From Trichoplax sp. H2 (lineage: Eukaryota > Placozoa > Uniplacotomia > Trichoplacea): DNA of 64,000 nucleotides. The notes under the pieces were generated by a model, which saw nothing but the letters and a program-made list of their open reading frames with translations, was not told the origin of the DNA and did no database searches. Shown here piece after piece: positions 1 through 12,377 of this stretch. The first letter of the stretch is position 1. Each line of letters starts with the position of its first letter. Location of the stretch: positions 1 through 64,000 of the forward strand of contig NOWV01000088.1 of assembly GCA_003344405.1 (NCBI GenBank), written 5' to 3'. Made by a program: the position numbers and the translations under genes.

Positions 1-16
1 TAAATGAGTTAGTTAC

Positions 17-193
17 CCTATTGGCTCGATCTTTGTCACGATTTTTCCCTTTCTTTCTACCCTTGCGAATATCACCACTACTTGATAATGGTCTTGCTTC
101 GTTGCTACGTTGAGTTGCAGCGGCGCCAAGACTTCTGCTATAATCGCCATAGCGATCATGCTTGATATCCTGATCACTATTAGGATTGTTCAT
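17..193 (-). CDS. Possible first coding exon of a gene running off the left edge
   Basis: On the minus strand an ATG at 193 opens 59 codons that end exactly in phase 0 at an AGG|gtaact donor (exon 193-17). The peptide is hydrophilic and of low complexity: Asn/Asp-rich at first, then a Lys/Arg-rich tail with RKGRKKGKNRDKDRANR. It resembles a disordered N-terminus of a nuclear or RNA-related protein, but I do not recognise the family. The rest of the gene would lie left of the window. It could also be a chance open stretch, since a single exon with no second anchor is weak evidence. Confidence 0.4.
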
Positions 194-744
194 GTTGATA
201 TTGGCCGCTGTTGACTGATTGAAATCATGCCTGATGGCTTATTTGTTGCTTTCTCGATGCCATCATGGCTGCTTGCAGACTCTTTTGCCCATCTAATAGG
301 GGGGGGTAAGGCCCATTAGTGATCCTACCAAGCTAGTGTGTATCTCAAACCGGAGTCCCATCTAGTCGATACAGTAGGCAGCGGTGGTCGAAGAGAGTGA
401 CGTGACCAGTCCCCCATTGCTGACCGAGAAGTCGTCTCTCCCACCCATCTCTGATGCCTTCCTGGTCATTACACTGTACTCTATCACTAACACCATACAC
501 TATACTCTCTAAAATCAATCTGCAAGCTGTTACCCTGTCGATCATCCAGGCAGATTGAGACTCGCTTCGACTAGAGTAGTCGATACATATGTCCAAGTCA
601 ATACAAATTGACTCACAAAATCGTCTAACGCAGCATGAAGATTCAACGCTTAGGATTAGACGTCCTTCTCTCTTTCTCCTTTGCCAGTTGCTTCTCGCTT
701 GCAGAGATGGAAAAAAAATAAACTGAAAAGTTCTTTTTTAGGCG
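194..744. other. Intergenic, no gene seen
   Basis: I see no coding pattern, RNA gene or strong repeat here. There is a G run near 300-306. An open frame on the minus strand at 345-596 has no recognisable composition or splice context. Confidence 0.5.
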
Positions 745-1850
745 CTATGCTCCCCATTGGATAGTACTACGATAATATTGGTACTTAAGAGAGGTGTCCA
801 TGATACTACTGACTGAGTGATGACACCATTCTACTGTCATGATGATCACCCATCAAGCACTTGAGAAAGTTGTCCAAGATGCAAAAATAAATACTATTTT
901 TATTTTTTGAGCTTGTATGGTTCCCATTGGACAGTATTACGATAATACTGGTACTAAAGAGAGTTATCCATGATACTATTAACTGAGTGATGACAACATT
1001 CTACTGTCATGATGATCACCAAGCACTTGAGAGAGTTGTTCATGATACAACTGACTGAGTGATGAAATAATCTACTGTTCATCAAGCACTTGAGAATGTT
1101 GTCCATTATGCAAAAATAAATACTACTTTTATTTTTTGAGCCTGTATGGTCCCCATTGGACAGTATTAGGATAATACTGGCACTTAAGAGAGTTATCCAT
1201 GATACTATTAACTGAGTGATGACAGCATTCTACTGTCATGATGATCACCCATCAAGCACTTGAGAAAGTTGTCCAAGATGCAAAATACTATTTTTATTTT
1301 TTGAGCCTGTATGGTTCCCATTGGACAGTATTACGATAATACTGGCAGTAAAGAGAGTTATCCATGATACTACTGACTGAGTGATGACACCATTCTACTG
1401 TCATGATGATCACCCATCAAGCACTTGAGAAAGTTGTCCAAGATGCAAAATACTATTTTTATTTTTTGAGCCTGTATGGTTCCCATTGGACAGTATTACG
1501 GTAATACTGGCACTTAAGAGAGTTATCCATGATACAACTGACTGAGTGATGAAAATAATCTACTGTTCATCAAGCACTTGAGAAAGTTGTCCATGATACA
1601 AAAATAAATACTATATTTCTTTTTTGAGCCTGTATGGTTCCCATTGGACTCGACTACACTTAGGAGAGTTGTCCATGATACTAGTAACTGAGTGATGACA
1701 CCATTCTACTGTCATGATGATCATCAAGCACTTGAGAAAGAGTTGTCCATGATACAACTGACTGAGTGATGAAAATATTCTACTGTCACTAAGCACTTGA
1801 GAAAGTTGTCCATGACATAAAAAGAAATACTATTTTTGTAAGAAGTTTTC
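745..1850. repeat. Tandem array, unit about 165 bp, six copies
   Basis: Units begin near the motif CCCATTGGACAGTATTACG at about 749, 918, 1148, 1314, 1478 and 1637, so the spacing is mostly 159-169 bp. The 918-1148 unit is longer because part of it is doubled internally. Each unit carries the recurring pieces ACTGAGTGATGA, TCAAGCACTTGAGA and GTTGTCCA. Two outlying diverged copies lie further right. The short minus-strand open frames here repeat with the array and are not genes. Confidence 0.85.
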
Positions 1851-2194
1851 CAGCAAATGTAGAGACAGCGTATTAGCAAAGTAGAGAACTTTATCAAGAC
1901 TTCAAAGTGCGAACTAATAAAATATGACAGCAAGACTCCTATATCCAATCGATGATGGAATATTGTAGAACTTACTGCATTAGTAGTTAGTATCATATAC
2001 TGTACATAGAATGAGTATTGTAGAGGGTTCTACATTAGAGGGATCCAGAATGTAAAAAATGTTGCATCATGTTAGCTAGACACTTGCATATTGTACCATA
2101 TTCCACTTTCTATCATCGCTCCAAATTTCAAGTTGCTAATTTAACGATAACCTTCCTCTATCACTCTACTAATACTATGACAAATTTTTTAGAC

Positions 2195-2410
2195 TCTATG
2201 GTCTCTATTGGACAGCACTAGTGCAATACTGGTACTTGGAGAGTTCTCCATGATACTCCTAACTGAGTGATGAAAATATTCACCTATCACGAAGCACTTG
2301 AGAAAGTTGTCCATGATATAACAAAAATAGATACAATTTTGGTAGACTGTATAGTTGCTATTGGACAGCACTACAGCAATGCTGGCGCTTGAAAGAGCTA
2401 TCTATGATAC
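2195..2410. repeat. Two diverged outlying copies of the 165-bp unit
   Basis: The stretches starting at about 2200 and 2347 repeat the ATTGGACAGCACTA and ACTGAGTGATGA pieces of the array that ends near 1850. They are more diverged than copies inside the main array. The sequence between (1850-2195) is AT-rich with no coding signal. Confidence 0.7.
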
Positions 2411-2427
2411 TCCTGACTGAGTAAGTG

Positions 2428-3230
2428 GTGATCGCACCCAAACTTTACTATTTACTCTAAGTTGATCTCCGTTTAACTCTCGTCGGAGACTGGTAGTCAA
2501 TGGAAACTAATTGACTGTATTCTAGTATGGACTGTTTGTTTGTAAGAGATGCATGATCGGATTAGTGATCGCACCCAGGCTTTACTATCTACTCTTAAGT
2601 TGATCTCCGCTTAGCTCTCGGAGACTGGTAGTCAATGGGAAATTAATTGACTGTATTCTAGTATGGACTGTTTGTTTGTTTGTAAGACATGCATGATCGG
2701 ATTAGTGATCGCACCCAAGCTTTACTATCTACTCTTAAGTTGATTTCCGTTTCACTCTCGGAGACTGGTAGTCAATGGGAAACTAATTGACTGTATTCTA
2801 GTATGGACTGTTTGTTTGTAGGAGATGCATGATCGGATTAGTGATCGCACCCAAGCTTTACTATCTACTCTAAGTTGATCTCCGCTTAACTCTCGGAGAC
2901 TGATAGTCAATGGAAACTAATTGACTGTATTTTAGTATGGACTGTTTGTAAGAGATGCATGATCGGATTAGTGATCGCACCCAAACTTTACTATCTACTC
3001 TTGAGTTGATTTCCGTTTAACTCTCGTCGGAGACTGGTAGTCAATGGGAAACTAATTGACTGTATTCTAGTATGGACTGTTTGTTTGTAAGAGATGCATA
3101 ATCGGCTATGATCGGATTAGTGATCGCACCCAAGCTTTACTATTTACTCTAAGTTGATCTCCGCTTAACTCTCGGAGACTGATAGTCAATGGAAACTAAT
3201 GGACTGTTTGTAAGAGATGCATGATCGGCT
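2428..3230. repeat. Tandem array, unit about 137 bp, six copies
   Basis: Units start with GTGATCGCACCCA at 2428, 2565, 2705, 2841, 2971 and 3120 (spacing 130-149 bp). Several units hold a small inverted repeat, TCTCCG then CGGAGA with a loop of about 9 nt, that could form a hairpin. The last copy lacks the middle of the unit. The array abuts the outlying copies of the 165-bp family, so two unrelated satellites lie side by side. Confidence 0.9.
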
Positions 3231-3746
3231 TTATTGAAGCAGATTAAGGATAACATCGACTCAGTCAATACTGTAAGTACCATCACAGGTGTGGATTTAC
3301 TGGTCATTGTGTGGTCCCTGATACAGCAATTCCTGAGTACGCGTCCATCATCTAGCGCTCCAAGTCTACCTTTTCCACTAGCAAGAGTAAACTAGCTCCG
3401 TTGTCCAACAGTAACATCATTTTGGAGTACAGTAGTGTTCACTACAGGCCATGATTTACAGCCGGTTCTATTCCCTCAATGGATAACAGTAGTATCGTAG
3501 AAGCAGTCCTAGACAGCGATTTGTAATCAAGAAGAAATGGCACTTCCAAGTCCCTGTCATGGAATTCAATCCATCTACAAGCGCAGCCATGTTCTGTCTT
3601 AATCCCTAGCCATTGCAGTTTGGGAAAATGTCCTGTTGTCAATACAACTGCATTGTTGACATGCGCTGTCACCACAGTGGTTCTTCATGCCCACTTGGCC
3701 ACCCCTGTGACCCACTATGTCACGTATATTCGTAGAGTACAGTATA

Positions 3747-4380
3747 GTATCACGTTATTGGATGGCACCACATTGAGATCGATGGCTTTAACACGGGCTA
3801 CAAAAGCACCTGGTGTGGTCGCTGAGTGGACTGTAGTACCATAGTGGTACCGTAGTGGTAACGTAATAGTACCGTAATAGTACCATAATGGTACCGTAGT
3901 GGTACCGTAGTAGTACCACACCGTACCACACCCGTGGCTAACGCTGACTCTCACCAGTAGTGCAGTGCAGTGGTCGAGTTCCAGCATTACCCTAGCCTAG
4001 TATCACGTTATTGGATGGCACCACATTGAGATCGATGGCTGTAACACGGGCTACAAAAGCACCTGGTGTGGTCGCTGAGTGGACCGTAATGGTACCATAG
4101 TGGTACCGTAGTAGTACCACACCGTACCACACCCATGGCTAACGCTGACTCTCATCACCAGTGGAGTGCAGTGGTCGAGTTCCAGCATTACCCTAGCCTA
4201 GTAAGCCTACTGTACAGTACTGTATACACTATACTGCCCAACCAAGCACACTTGCCCTGACACCGGTCCGGTCCGGTCCGGTCCGGCCCGGCCCTCACCG
4301 CCCAAGTGCACGTTCAGTACTAGGCGGAGACCTCAGCGCTGATCAACTCACTCTTACTGGGTGTGTTCACGTGTCGTTGC
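3747..4380. repeat. Element with an 11-bp minisatellite, partly doubled in tandem
   Basis: The block beginning TATCACGTTATTGGATGG occurs at about 3750 and again at about 3999. Each copy contains a run of 11-bp units of the form CCGTARTRGTA (R = A or G), six or more in the first copy and fewer in the second. The second copy continues into a GGTCC pentamer run near 4264-4290 and a unique tail to about 4380. A third version sits between assembly gaps at 11895-12357. The right end lies only about 150 bp upstream of the PCYT1 start codon, so part of it may be promoter DNA. Confidence 0.85.
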
Positions 4381-4534
4381 GTGTAGGAGAGGAGAAAGAC
4401 AGTGAGAGGGTAATGTCCATCATGGCCATCTTGTAGTCATTACTGTTGATTGGCAATATCATTATTATTCTGTGGTGTAGAAAGGAATTTTAATCCAGCG
4501 AATGGTTTAATCGATATCATTTAGGTTACAATCC

Positions 4535-7500
4535 ATGTCTGAAGAGAACGTCAAGATGCGAGGCAAGCGAAAAGCGTCCAATGCTGGCTTTGATGCGATA
4601 CCGGTAAATGATGTTGATGGTACAATTTGCTAAACAGATTGAATTCAATCATCAGTAACCTCCACTGAAACGGATAATCATGCATGTTATGTATACGTTT
4701 ATGGATCATCGATTCATGATGGAGGTAGGGGAAATGCACTGGGTGATACAACAATCTTTGGCCACTTTGATGTGCAAGCTACAGTACGACAAGATTGCGT
4801 GGAGAACAACAACTCTTCATCGACTTCTTGTCACCTAAGTGTAGTCCATTTTCCAATAAAAGCCGCTATCAATCACCTTGATCTTGAGTTGAGAAAAGAC
4901 AGGATTGAATCAATGGCTTGCCTACAAGTTCAATTCAATGGTAACAAGTAGCTAGTAGCTCTATCCACCTCTGATGGTGATATCCAAAATGGGTCATCGC
5001 AAATCTCCGCTCTATATCCATTTTGAAGTAGTCTTGCCTCATAGGATCATCAGTCACAAATCGGAGGAGAACCGGTTGTATTCTAACGGCAGATACCACA
5101 GTGATCAAACTACGCTTCTGCATAGTGGACTTCTATTTCGTTGGATAATATTCATCATGGCTGTATACAGTAGAAATTGTAAAATGAATTTCATTGCGTA
5201 GTTATCGCCAGGCTAATTGGAATTTCACCAAGAGTTTGATTCATTTCCACTACTCCTATCCTGCTGTTGCAACAGTATCGTACATGTTATACACATGAGT
5301 ACAATATAACCAATAGGCCGTATGGCGTAGACTCAGGGGGAAAAAAAACAGGTATACGGACTACTCTCTACTTCCCCAAAAATACACTAGTTCCGGATAG
5401 GCGTGATGTCCGTCCATGAAGGACAGTAGTGATGATGAATCTACCAAGTAGAAGTAAGCATTTTAGGCTACACCTAAATAGACGTGACAAAGTGATTTCT
5501 ACCTTGGCTACTTGTATCGTAAGCGAATAATCAATTTTGTCCATTCAAGTTGACCTGATTACATAACAAAAAAATTGCAATCTTGAGATTACTTGTACAG
5601 TTTACGATCAGGCTTTAAATTAAATATCATTGGAATCATACCTCCAACGACATGTTCAAAACGACAAATGCCGACAATTTAGCCAACAAGTATTGCAAAG
5701 CATTAATAATAAATAATTATATCATCTTTCCTGATTTGTCAAACTCGTGTCGTGATTGGATTATGGAAATAAATGTGCAAGCACCGTGTAGTGTTAGCAT
5801 GCCAATCAAATGGCGAAATTTGAGTGTGTAGCATCAGCAATATGTAACTAAAATGAGATTGAAAATACGAGCACATAGTGAACATTTTCAATTTGTTTTG
5901 CATTACGTATGAAAAGGTACAAAATAACCTACTGTAGTTACTACGTTATACATGTGTACTAGCGATATAAAGTATAGCTTGATAATAGTGATCGACAGTA
6001 ATTACTATTGATCGTTTAGGCCTTTGTCCACAACAGGGCTTTCCTTTGCCATTAATAAATAGAAATGAACAAATAAATAAATACTCTTCGGCCTACCTAT
6101 TGGTATTCAGTGATGATTGTAGCAAATTTTTCATTATACATATCTACTAAATTTGAATTCATTCAAATCCTGCCAGGTGTACAGCCTGATTTTTAAAGTT
6201 ATGATATCGTGATTGAACTTTGATACTAATGAATCAATTGGTGTGTGCTAATAATTTCTGTAGTGATGCCATGGCTAACATTGAATTCTTGTCATGTTTT
6301 ATTGTAGCTTGCAGCTAAGAGACCGGCGCTTTACGCACATCAGGTGGAAAAAAATGGAGAATCTTACGTTCCAATATCACTCGAGGATGCTCAATCTGGC
6401 AAAGGTTCGATGCTATTACTAGTATAATTTTGCCTAAATGATAATGTGTTGTCTTGATTGAGTTTATTAATTTGCTAAAAGATGAGCCTTGTACTCGTAT
6501 ACAGTTGTATCAAATCTTATCAGTATTTATCGTTCAGTTTGGTTCCTTACTGTCAAGGGGTAATAGTTTATCGAACTGACTTGCCTTTCACATTACTCGT
6601 AGATCGAAATTTTTGAGTGAGGCTTAGAGCTAGCCTTTCCGTTAAGAATAATCTTTTTATTTGCTAGTGTCGAATATTACATACTGCATTATTTATCAAT
6701 TTATCATGCTAAAATCAAATTTATCAAATTTACATGTCTGCATGGTATACACGTATATTGTATTACTTGCCAAGTTATGATGCTAAAATTGAATTTATTC
6801 TCCCATGAATTATATTTCAGCGTCAAGGCCGGTAAGAGTATATGCCGATGGAATTTTTGATTTATTTCACATTGGTCATATGAACGCCCTAAGACAAGCA
6901 AAGGGTGTTTTTCCAAATGTCTATTTACTGGTCGGAGGTATATTTTGTGCATATTGATCAATAAAATTAGGCTTATGGTGTAAGCTGCTTTTCGTATGAG
7001 AATTTAGTTTTTACTCCATTGGGACTGCCATGATGATATTAGCCAGTGGTTGTAACGTAGATACTGTAGTTTATCATATAGTAAATGTGTTGATGCTGTA
7101 AAGGAGTTGATTGATATGTTGATACAATCATGATCGATAAGAAAGAGGGACTATCGACAATTGTCAATAATAATTGTTCATTGCTCAAAATGTGGAAGCT
7201 GACAATTTTGTTCATCATTTCAGCTGTACTGGATATCTGTAGCCGGTAACCGTGCACTGTATATCGTTCACAGGTGCATTCCTAAGTAGTCACCAAGTTA
7301 GTTGCACACTGTACGATGTGCGGCTTCAGTTTTCCGATATAGTTAAATGACCAACAAAATAGTCAGCCTATACACTTTTAGCAATAAACAGTTGTTTGAC
7401 TGTCCCTCTCTTTTTTCTTCAAGTAGTCCCTGATATGAAGCAGCTTCCAAAAGGTAAATGTTATTAACATTTTGGAAGCTGAGTTCATGTCAAGGTATCA

Positions 7501-8699
7501 GGGAGTGTTATCTAAAATTCATACTATGATGTCGATAACTGTATACAATTGATTTATTTTGACTGAATGTAGTCTGTAGTGATGAATTAACACACAACAT
7601 GAAAGGATTTACCGTCATGACTGAGAAAGAGCGCTATGAATCATTGGTTCATTGCCGTTATGTGGACGAGGTTGTTACGGGTGCGCCGTGGTTGATTACT
7701 CCAGAGTTTATGGAAGAACATCAGGTCTAGCTTGCACTTTTATGCAGTATATGTACAGTATGCTATTATTCTTTGCTCTGTATCACAATGATATAAGGGG
7801 ATAATTACAAGAGTTTTGCTTTAGAATGTGCACTTATACATCTTTTTATATTTGCTGTATTTAGATTGACTTTGTAGCCCATGATGATCTTCCATATCAA
7901 TCCAGCACTTCCAACGATATATATAAGGATATTAAGGCGATGGGAAGGTTTGTTGCAACTCAACGGACTGAAGGTATATCAACGTCCGACTTAATTACCA
8001 GAATTGTGAGAAACTATGATACCTACGTCAGAAGGAATTTACGTAGAGGTTATTCTGCGAAAGATTTAAATGTTGGTTTTGTAAAGGTATGATTAATAAA
8101 ATTCTAGTCATCAAGGATAATTATGCAGTGTAAAAAGAAACTTGAAAATTATTGCTTTCATTCAAACTACAAATTATAGGGAAAGCAATACGAAATGCAA
8201 AATACTGTTAGTCAGTTAAGAGAAAAATTTAAAAACGTTGAAGATCGATCACAGCGATTTATACAAAGGGTTGAAGGAAGATCCCATGAAATATGGAAAA
8301 AGGTAGAAGATACATCTTCAATTCTTGTCCAAAAATGGGATGAAAAATCACGGGAACTTATTGGAAACTTTTTAAAATTTTTTGAACACAATGGTGGATT
8401 GGTAAGGATATCATTACATGATAATATTCCTAAGTGCACATACTCTGTAGTTGCATGTTATGCGAGACTGACTTTACATATACTACTTTCAGAGGCAAAT
8501 TTTCAACGATGGTAAAGAAATAATGCAAGGTGCCTTCCATTCACCGCCAAATTCACCTCGGAATATGTTTTCCTTCTTTGATAGCGACAATAATAACGAT
8601 GAAGAAAGCGATGGTACCGCACCAGAAATGCTATCGTCAGATGAATTGAATGGCACAGATGATGTGGTTAATAGTGATAAATCTCTTGTTAGTGCTTAA
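4535..8699 (+). CDS. PCYT1: Choline-phosphate cytidylyltransferase (PCYT1/CCT)
   Basis: Transfers CMP from CTP to phosphocholine, the regulated step of phosphatidylcholine synthesis, on nuclear and ER membranes. Seven exons: 4535-4603, 6308-6404, 6821-6937, 7573-7724, 7865-8086, 8180-8401, 8493-8699. Phases agree and give 361 residues, against about 367 in mammals. A basic N-terminus (RGKRK, nuclear-signal-like) precedes the nucleotidyltransferase core [13 protein letters not shown] (HxGH CTP motif), then [26 protein letters not shown] and [11 protein letters not shown]. The amphipathic membrane-binding helix (NVEDRSQRF to [10 protein letters not shown]) and a Ser/Pro-containing tail ending in an acidic stretch follow. 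All catalytic residues I know are present. Exon 1 is tied to exon 2 only by phase and by the basic N-terminus, so an extra small exon in the 1.7-kb first intron is possible. Intron 3 holds a hairpin (7427-7504). Confidence 0.95.
7427..7504. repeat. Imperfect hairpin in PCYT1 intron 3
   Basis: Outer arms TCCCTGATA (7427-7435) and TATCAGGGA (7496-7504) and inner arms CAGCTTCCAAAA (7441-7452) and TTTTGGAAGCTG (7470-7481) are perfect reverse complements. TGAA/TTCA can pair between them, leaving one bulge of about 8-10 nt on the 3' side. It could be a tiny inverted-repeat element or a structured intronic RNA. Confidence 0.7.
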
Positions 8700-11210
8700 A
8701 GATACGATCTCGTATCAATTAACTGAGCAAACACTAACTACTTTGTTAAAGGATATGTAGGAGATGGTTGTTATTTGTAGTTTATGCTTGTTACATATTA
8801 GAAAGGCAACGTTTGTCAATTTAGTCCTTCTTAATGTAATAATGACAACATTTGTTATCCTTTAAATAATGATTAAAATAGAAATTGTAATTATTCGTAA
8901 ATATCTTCGTTATAAAGCTTAAGTTGACACTGTCCTGCTTAACGTTGGTGGCTTCTGTTCGTAAACATACGTGATTGATTCAGAATACTGTATTCATTCA
9001 AAATCTTTTGCAGAATAGGCCACAGAAAGTTAGTACTGGAGATAATAACTGTTTATGTAATATGAGCTTAAGATTTCTTATAAAATGCTTCAATCTTTTA
9101 GTGCCGTTATTATCTGCTTTACTATGCTTTACAAAGATCAAACAAAATTTAGACGATAGTCATGAAATTTACACTGTCAAGTGTAGCATTCTATACTTTT
9201 TGTTCTGTTTCACAACTTCTGAATGTCTAATATCGAATGCAATGTTATAAGATAATATTTATATTAGCTAGCATCAGTGGAGTTCAGGATTTTGTAGTTT
9301 CATGTAATTAATTACGAAACCATATTTTTTTTCATAACACTGTAAGCGGTTGATTAATCATCACTATGATAAGAATGACGTATTGTAAATCACATTTAGA
9401 ATGATGAACTAATTAATGTATGCCTTCATTGTGCTTGTCTACTGATAAATGCGTACTTCGTTTCTTAGCTTATGCAGGATTATAGTATATCTGTGAAATT
9501 TTAGAATCACCGATTAATACTTCATTTCTACGAGAATTATCTTATTCTAAAATACTTGACATTGCCTCATACCTTTGCTAGTAACAATAAAGCGAAGTGC
9601 TGCCGAATGGGTAATTTGTCAACTTCTTTTACGTTTACAGATGCATTTTTGTTCATACGTGTATTTGAGTCTGAGAATTAATCAATTAATTATACTGTAC
9701 AGCACGCGTTATTAGCAACTAACAAGAGTACACTGTACACTGTTCTGCACATTGTAGTATAGCAATTGCTATCGTGAATTCTTGGCCATTTTTGAATCAA
9801 TCTAATATTTTACGCGTTGAGTAAGCACCACATATATGTATTTAATGCAGTTAACGTTAATTGAGCTAAAGGAGGTATATACTAACTATCGTCATAAATA
9901 TAGCAATGGTAATTTATGCAAGATGTGCCCGAATAGGTTCTGTACTTTAATTGCAGACGATTGATAAGAAGTAAATGATGACGTAAGTTCGTAATGTAGA
10001 AGCGTAAGATCGAGGTCATCGGAGAGCACTGCTATACGCAGTTACAAGTATACATCTGCAGTATCGCTTCATTGCCAAAAGGTTACCCTTTGTATTTATC
10101 ACTGATGTTGATTCTCTTCAACATATTTAGCATACTCGTTCAATGCGATAAATAAGTCCATTCCGTAGAAATATGCAAATTTAATCTGAGAATACTTCAT
10201 TAAGAAGACCAATTAATATACAAGTTTTTATCATAAATGAAACCTTACTGCTATTAAATAATATGATATTCTAGCTGCTTTGGATAATGCCGCAGTAGTA
10301 ATCACTTTGAAAGATAGTTATATATTCTTTGGTAGTATAGTAGCAACAAATTCACAAAAAACAATTTAAATGAATCTTAACCAGATAAGTGTCAAATACA
10401 CACCAAAGGTAATTTATCATAGTCTACGAAGTTCGGGAATCGATACACAAGCTACGAGTCTACTTTTACAGATACTTTTAAAATTTTTTCTTTAGTGTCA
10501 TTAAAATGATTAACCGCTATATGTTTTTAAATTATATACCAGTTTCAGGAATTTTATGATACAAAGTTAAATGTTGTGTATACGTGTACTGGGCCTATAT
10601 AGATATTATAGAGACTTACTTATACGCGTATATACTCATCTGTTAATAGGTGTCTGGTTGTCATGCCAGACTAAAATGAACCTTTTGCTAAGCTGACTTA
10701 CTTTATGGGTTTATAAAGCACAGTTTTAGCCTTACGCAATAACGGTTGCAAGTACTTGCAATTATTTACCTGAAGGCTAATCTATAAGTGTTTACTTGAG
10801 TTATTTGTTGAGTTGTAGTTCTAAATGTATTATTTTGCTGTTTTTGACGACTGGTGTAGTAGTTCTTCATATCCCAAGTGCCCGTATATGATCCCCAAAC
10901 AGATTCCTTACGTTTTGGTATCCCTGCGAGCAAATGGCCGTTATTATTCGCGATAATTCTCGTATAGCCATTTAAGCTTCTTGGTTTCTATATTTATAAA
11001 ACGTTAATATTTTAAACTTTTTTAAAATAATTAACTTTACTCGTAAGAGTATCTGGATAACTGAAAGTATACCTTTTTGTATTGCTTAGGAATTTCCCAG
11101 TTTCTTAATCTTCCCGGTGAATAAGCATTTTCAAACTATTTGACAATAATAATGCATTTGTATTAGAATCATTTATTTCTATCGTCAGACGTTTTCGCCA
11201 TTATGAAATG
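8700..11210. other. PCYT1 3' flank and AT-rich intergenic DNA
   Basis: The start is presumably 3'UTR of PCYT1. No further exon, RNA gene or clear repeat is visible. Short open frames (for example 8975-9250 on the plus strand) show no protein-like composition and no splice context. Confidence 0.5.
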
Positions 11211-11874
11211 TATGTATAGTCGTGAAATAGTATAACTATATTGGCATATTTGTTATTTTTAATCATGTAAATGGGGTCATGAAATATTAGCTCTACAATT
11301 TACACGATTTTTCAACAGAATAATTACACTAAGATAATGATCGCTATCTATTTTTCCCTAATACATCGATTGAAAAAATGATAAAATGATGTACGTCATT
11401 ACAACCCAATACAATTACGGGAACTATATGAGATTATCTTCATAGATTACCTGGTTAGCATGAAATGTTAGCGACATCGTTTGCTTTTTTGCGATTTTTC
11501 CGGTGATGTATATCGATATACAAATGTAATATTAGCGATCGGTTGATTTTGACAATGATTGTAGTCAAGATGGATGAAGGTCTGTGTTGATTGAAATAAT
11601 TGCCAACGTTGATATTTGCTAATAAATTAGTCTATGAATGCAATTATTATCGCGTTCTACGAGAAAAACTAAAGTATAAAAAAAAGTGAAAAAATGAAGA
11701 CTAAAGCAAAATTGCACGACGGGCGCGGACTTCCGACAGTCCGAGCTGATGATCTGTAGTGTCTGTAGTGAAGGTATGCAAATATTGCACTAGCTCAAAT
11801 TAGAAAGTCAATTCAAAGATATATAGTATTAAGCATGATATAGTTAAGCATTAGTTTTAGAGTAGTATACAGAG
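11211..11874. repeat. Left copy of a 665-bp duplicated segment
   Basis: This stretch, starting TATGTATAGTCGTGAAATAG and ending just before the first N run, is repeated almost base for base at 12378-13047. Only scattered substitutions and small indels differ, the level expected between two alleles. Confidence 0.9.
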
Positions 11875-11894
11875 NNNNNNNNNNNNNNNNNNNN
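11875..11894. other. Assembly gap, 20 N
   Basis: A run of exactly 20 N, a typical placeholder length, separates the left duplicate from the inserted contig. Confidence 0.99.
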
Positions 11895-12357
11895 GTTATT
11901 GGATGGCACCACATTGAGATCGATGGCTGTAACACGGGCTACAAAAGCACCTGGTGTGGTCGCTGAGTGGACTGTAGTACCATAGTGGTACCGTAGTGGT
12001 ATCGTAGTAGTACCGTAATAGTACCGTAATAGTACCGTAATAGTACCGTAATAGTATCATAGTGGTACCGTAGTGGTACCCAGTAGTAGTACCACACCGT
12101 ACCACACCCATGGCTAACGCTGACTCTCACAGTCTCACCACCAGTGGAGTGCAGTGGTCGAGTTTCCAGCATTTCCCTAGCCTAGTAAGCCTACTGTACT
12201 GTATACACTATACTGCCCAACCAAGCACACTTGCCCTCACACCGGTCCGGTCCGGTCCGGTCCGGTCCGGCCCTCACTGCCCAAGTGCACATTCAGTACT
12301 AGGCGGAGACCTCAGCGCTGATCAACTCACTCTTACTGGGTGTGTTCACGTGTCGTT
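11895..12357. repeat. Third copy of the minisatellite element, placed between gaps
   Basis: It matches the element upstream of PCYT1 (about 3999-4378) from GTTATTGGATGGCACC through the 11-bp units (about ten here), the GGTCC pentamer run and the shared tail ending GTGTTCACGTGTCGTT. It is bounded by 20-N gaps on both sides, so its location may be an assembly error rather than a real third insertion. The plus-strand open frame 12110-12397 crosses the N run and is not a gene. Confidence 0.85.
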
Positions 12358-12377
12358 NNNNNNNNNNNNNNNNNNNN
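12358..12377. other. Assembly gap, 20 N
   Basis: Second run of exactly 20 N, separating the inserted contig from the right duplicate. Confidence 0.99.

Noticed and set aside
1611-2371. Repeated minus-strand frames with IMDN and HHSV motifs
   Set aside because: They recur because the DNA is a tandem array; there is no start context, splice pattern or coding bias.
3340-3675. Minus-strand frames with LLLDNGASL and TGHFPKLQWLGIK, suggestive of a retroelement aspartic protease
   Set aside because: Only one DxGAS-like motif, with Asn in place of the usual Thr/Ser, two stops between the pieces, and no reverse transcriptase, integrase or LTR nearby. It could be a relic but I cannot support it.
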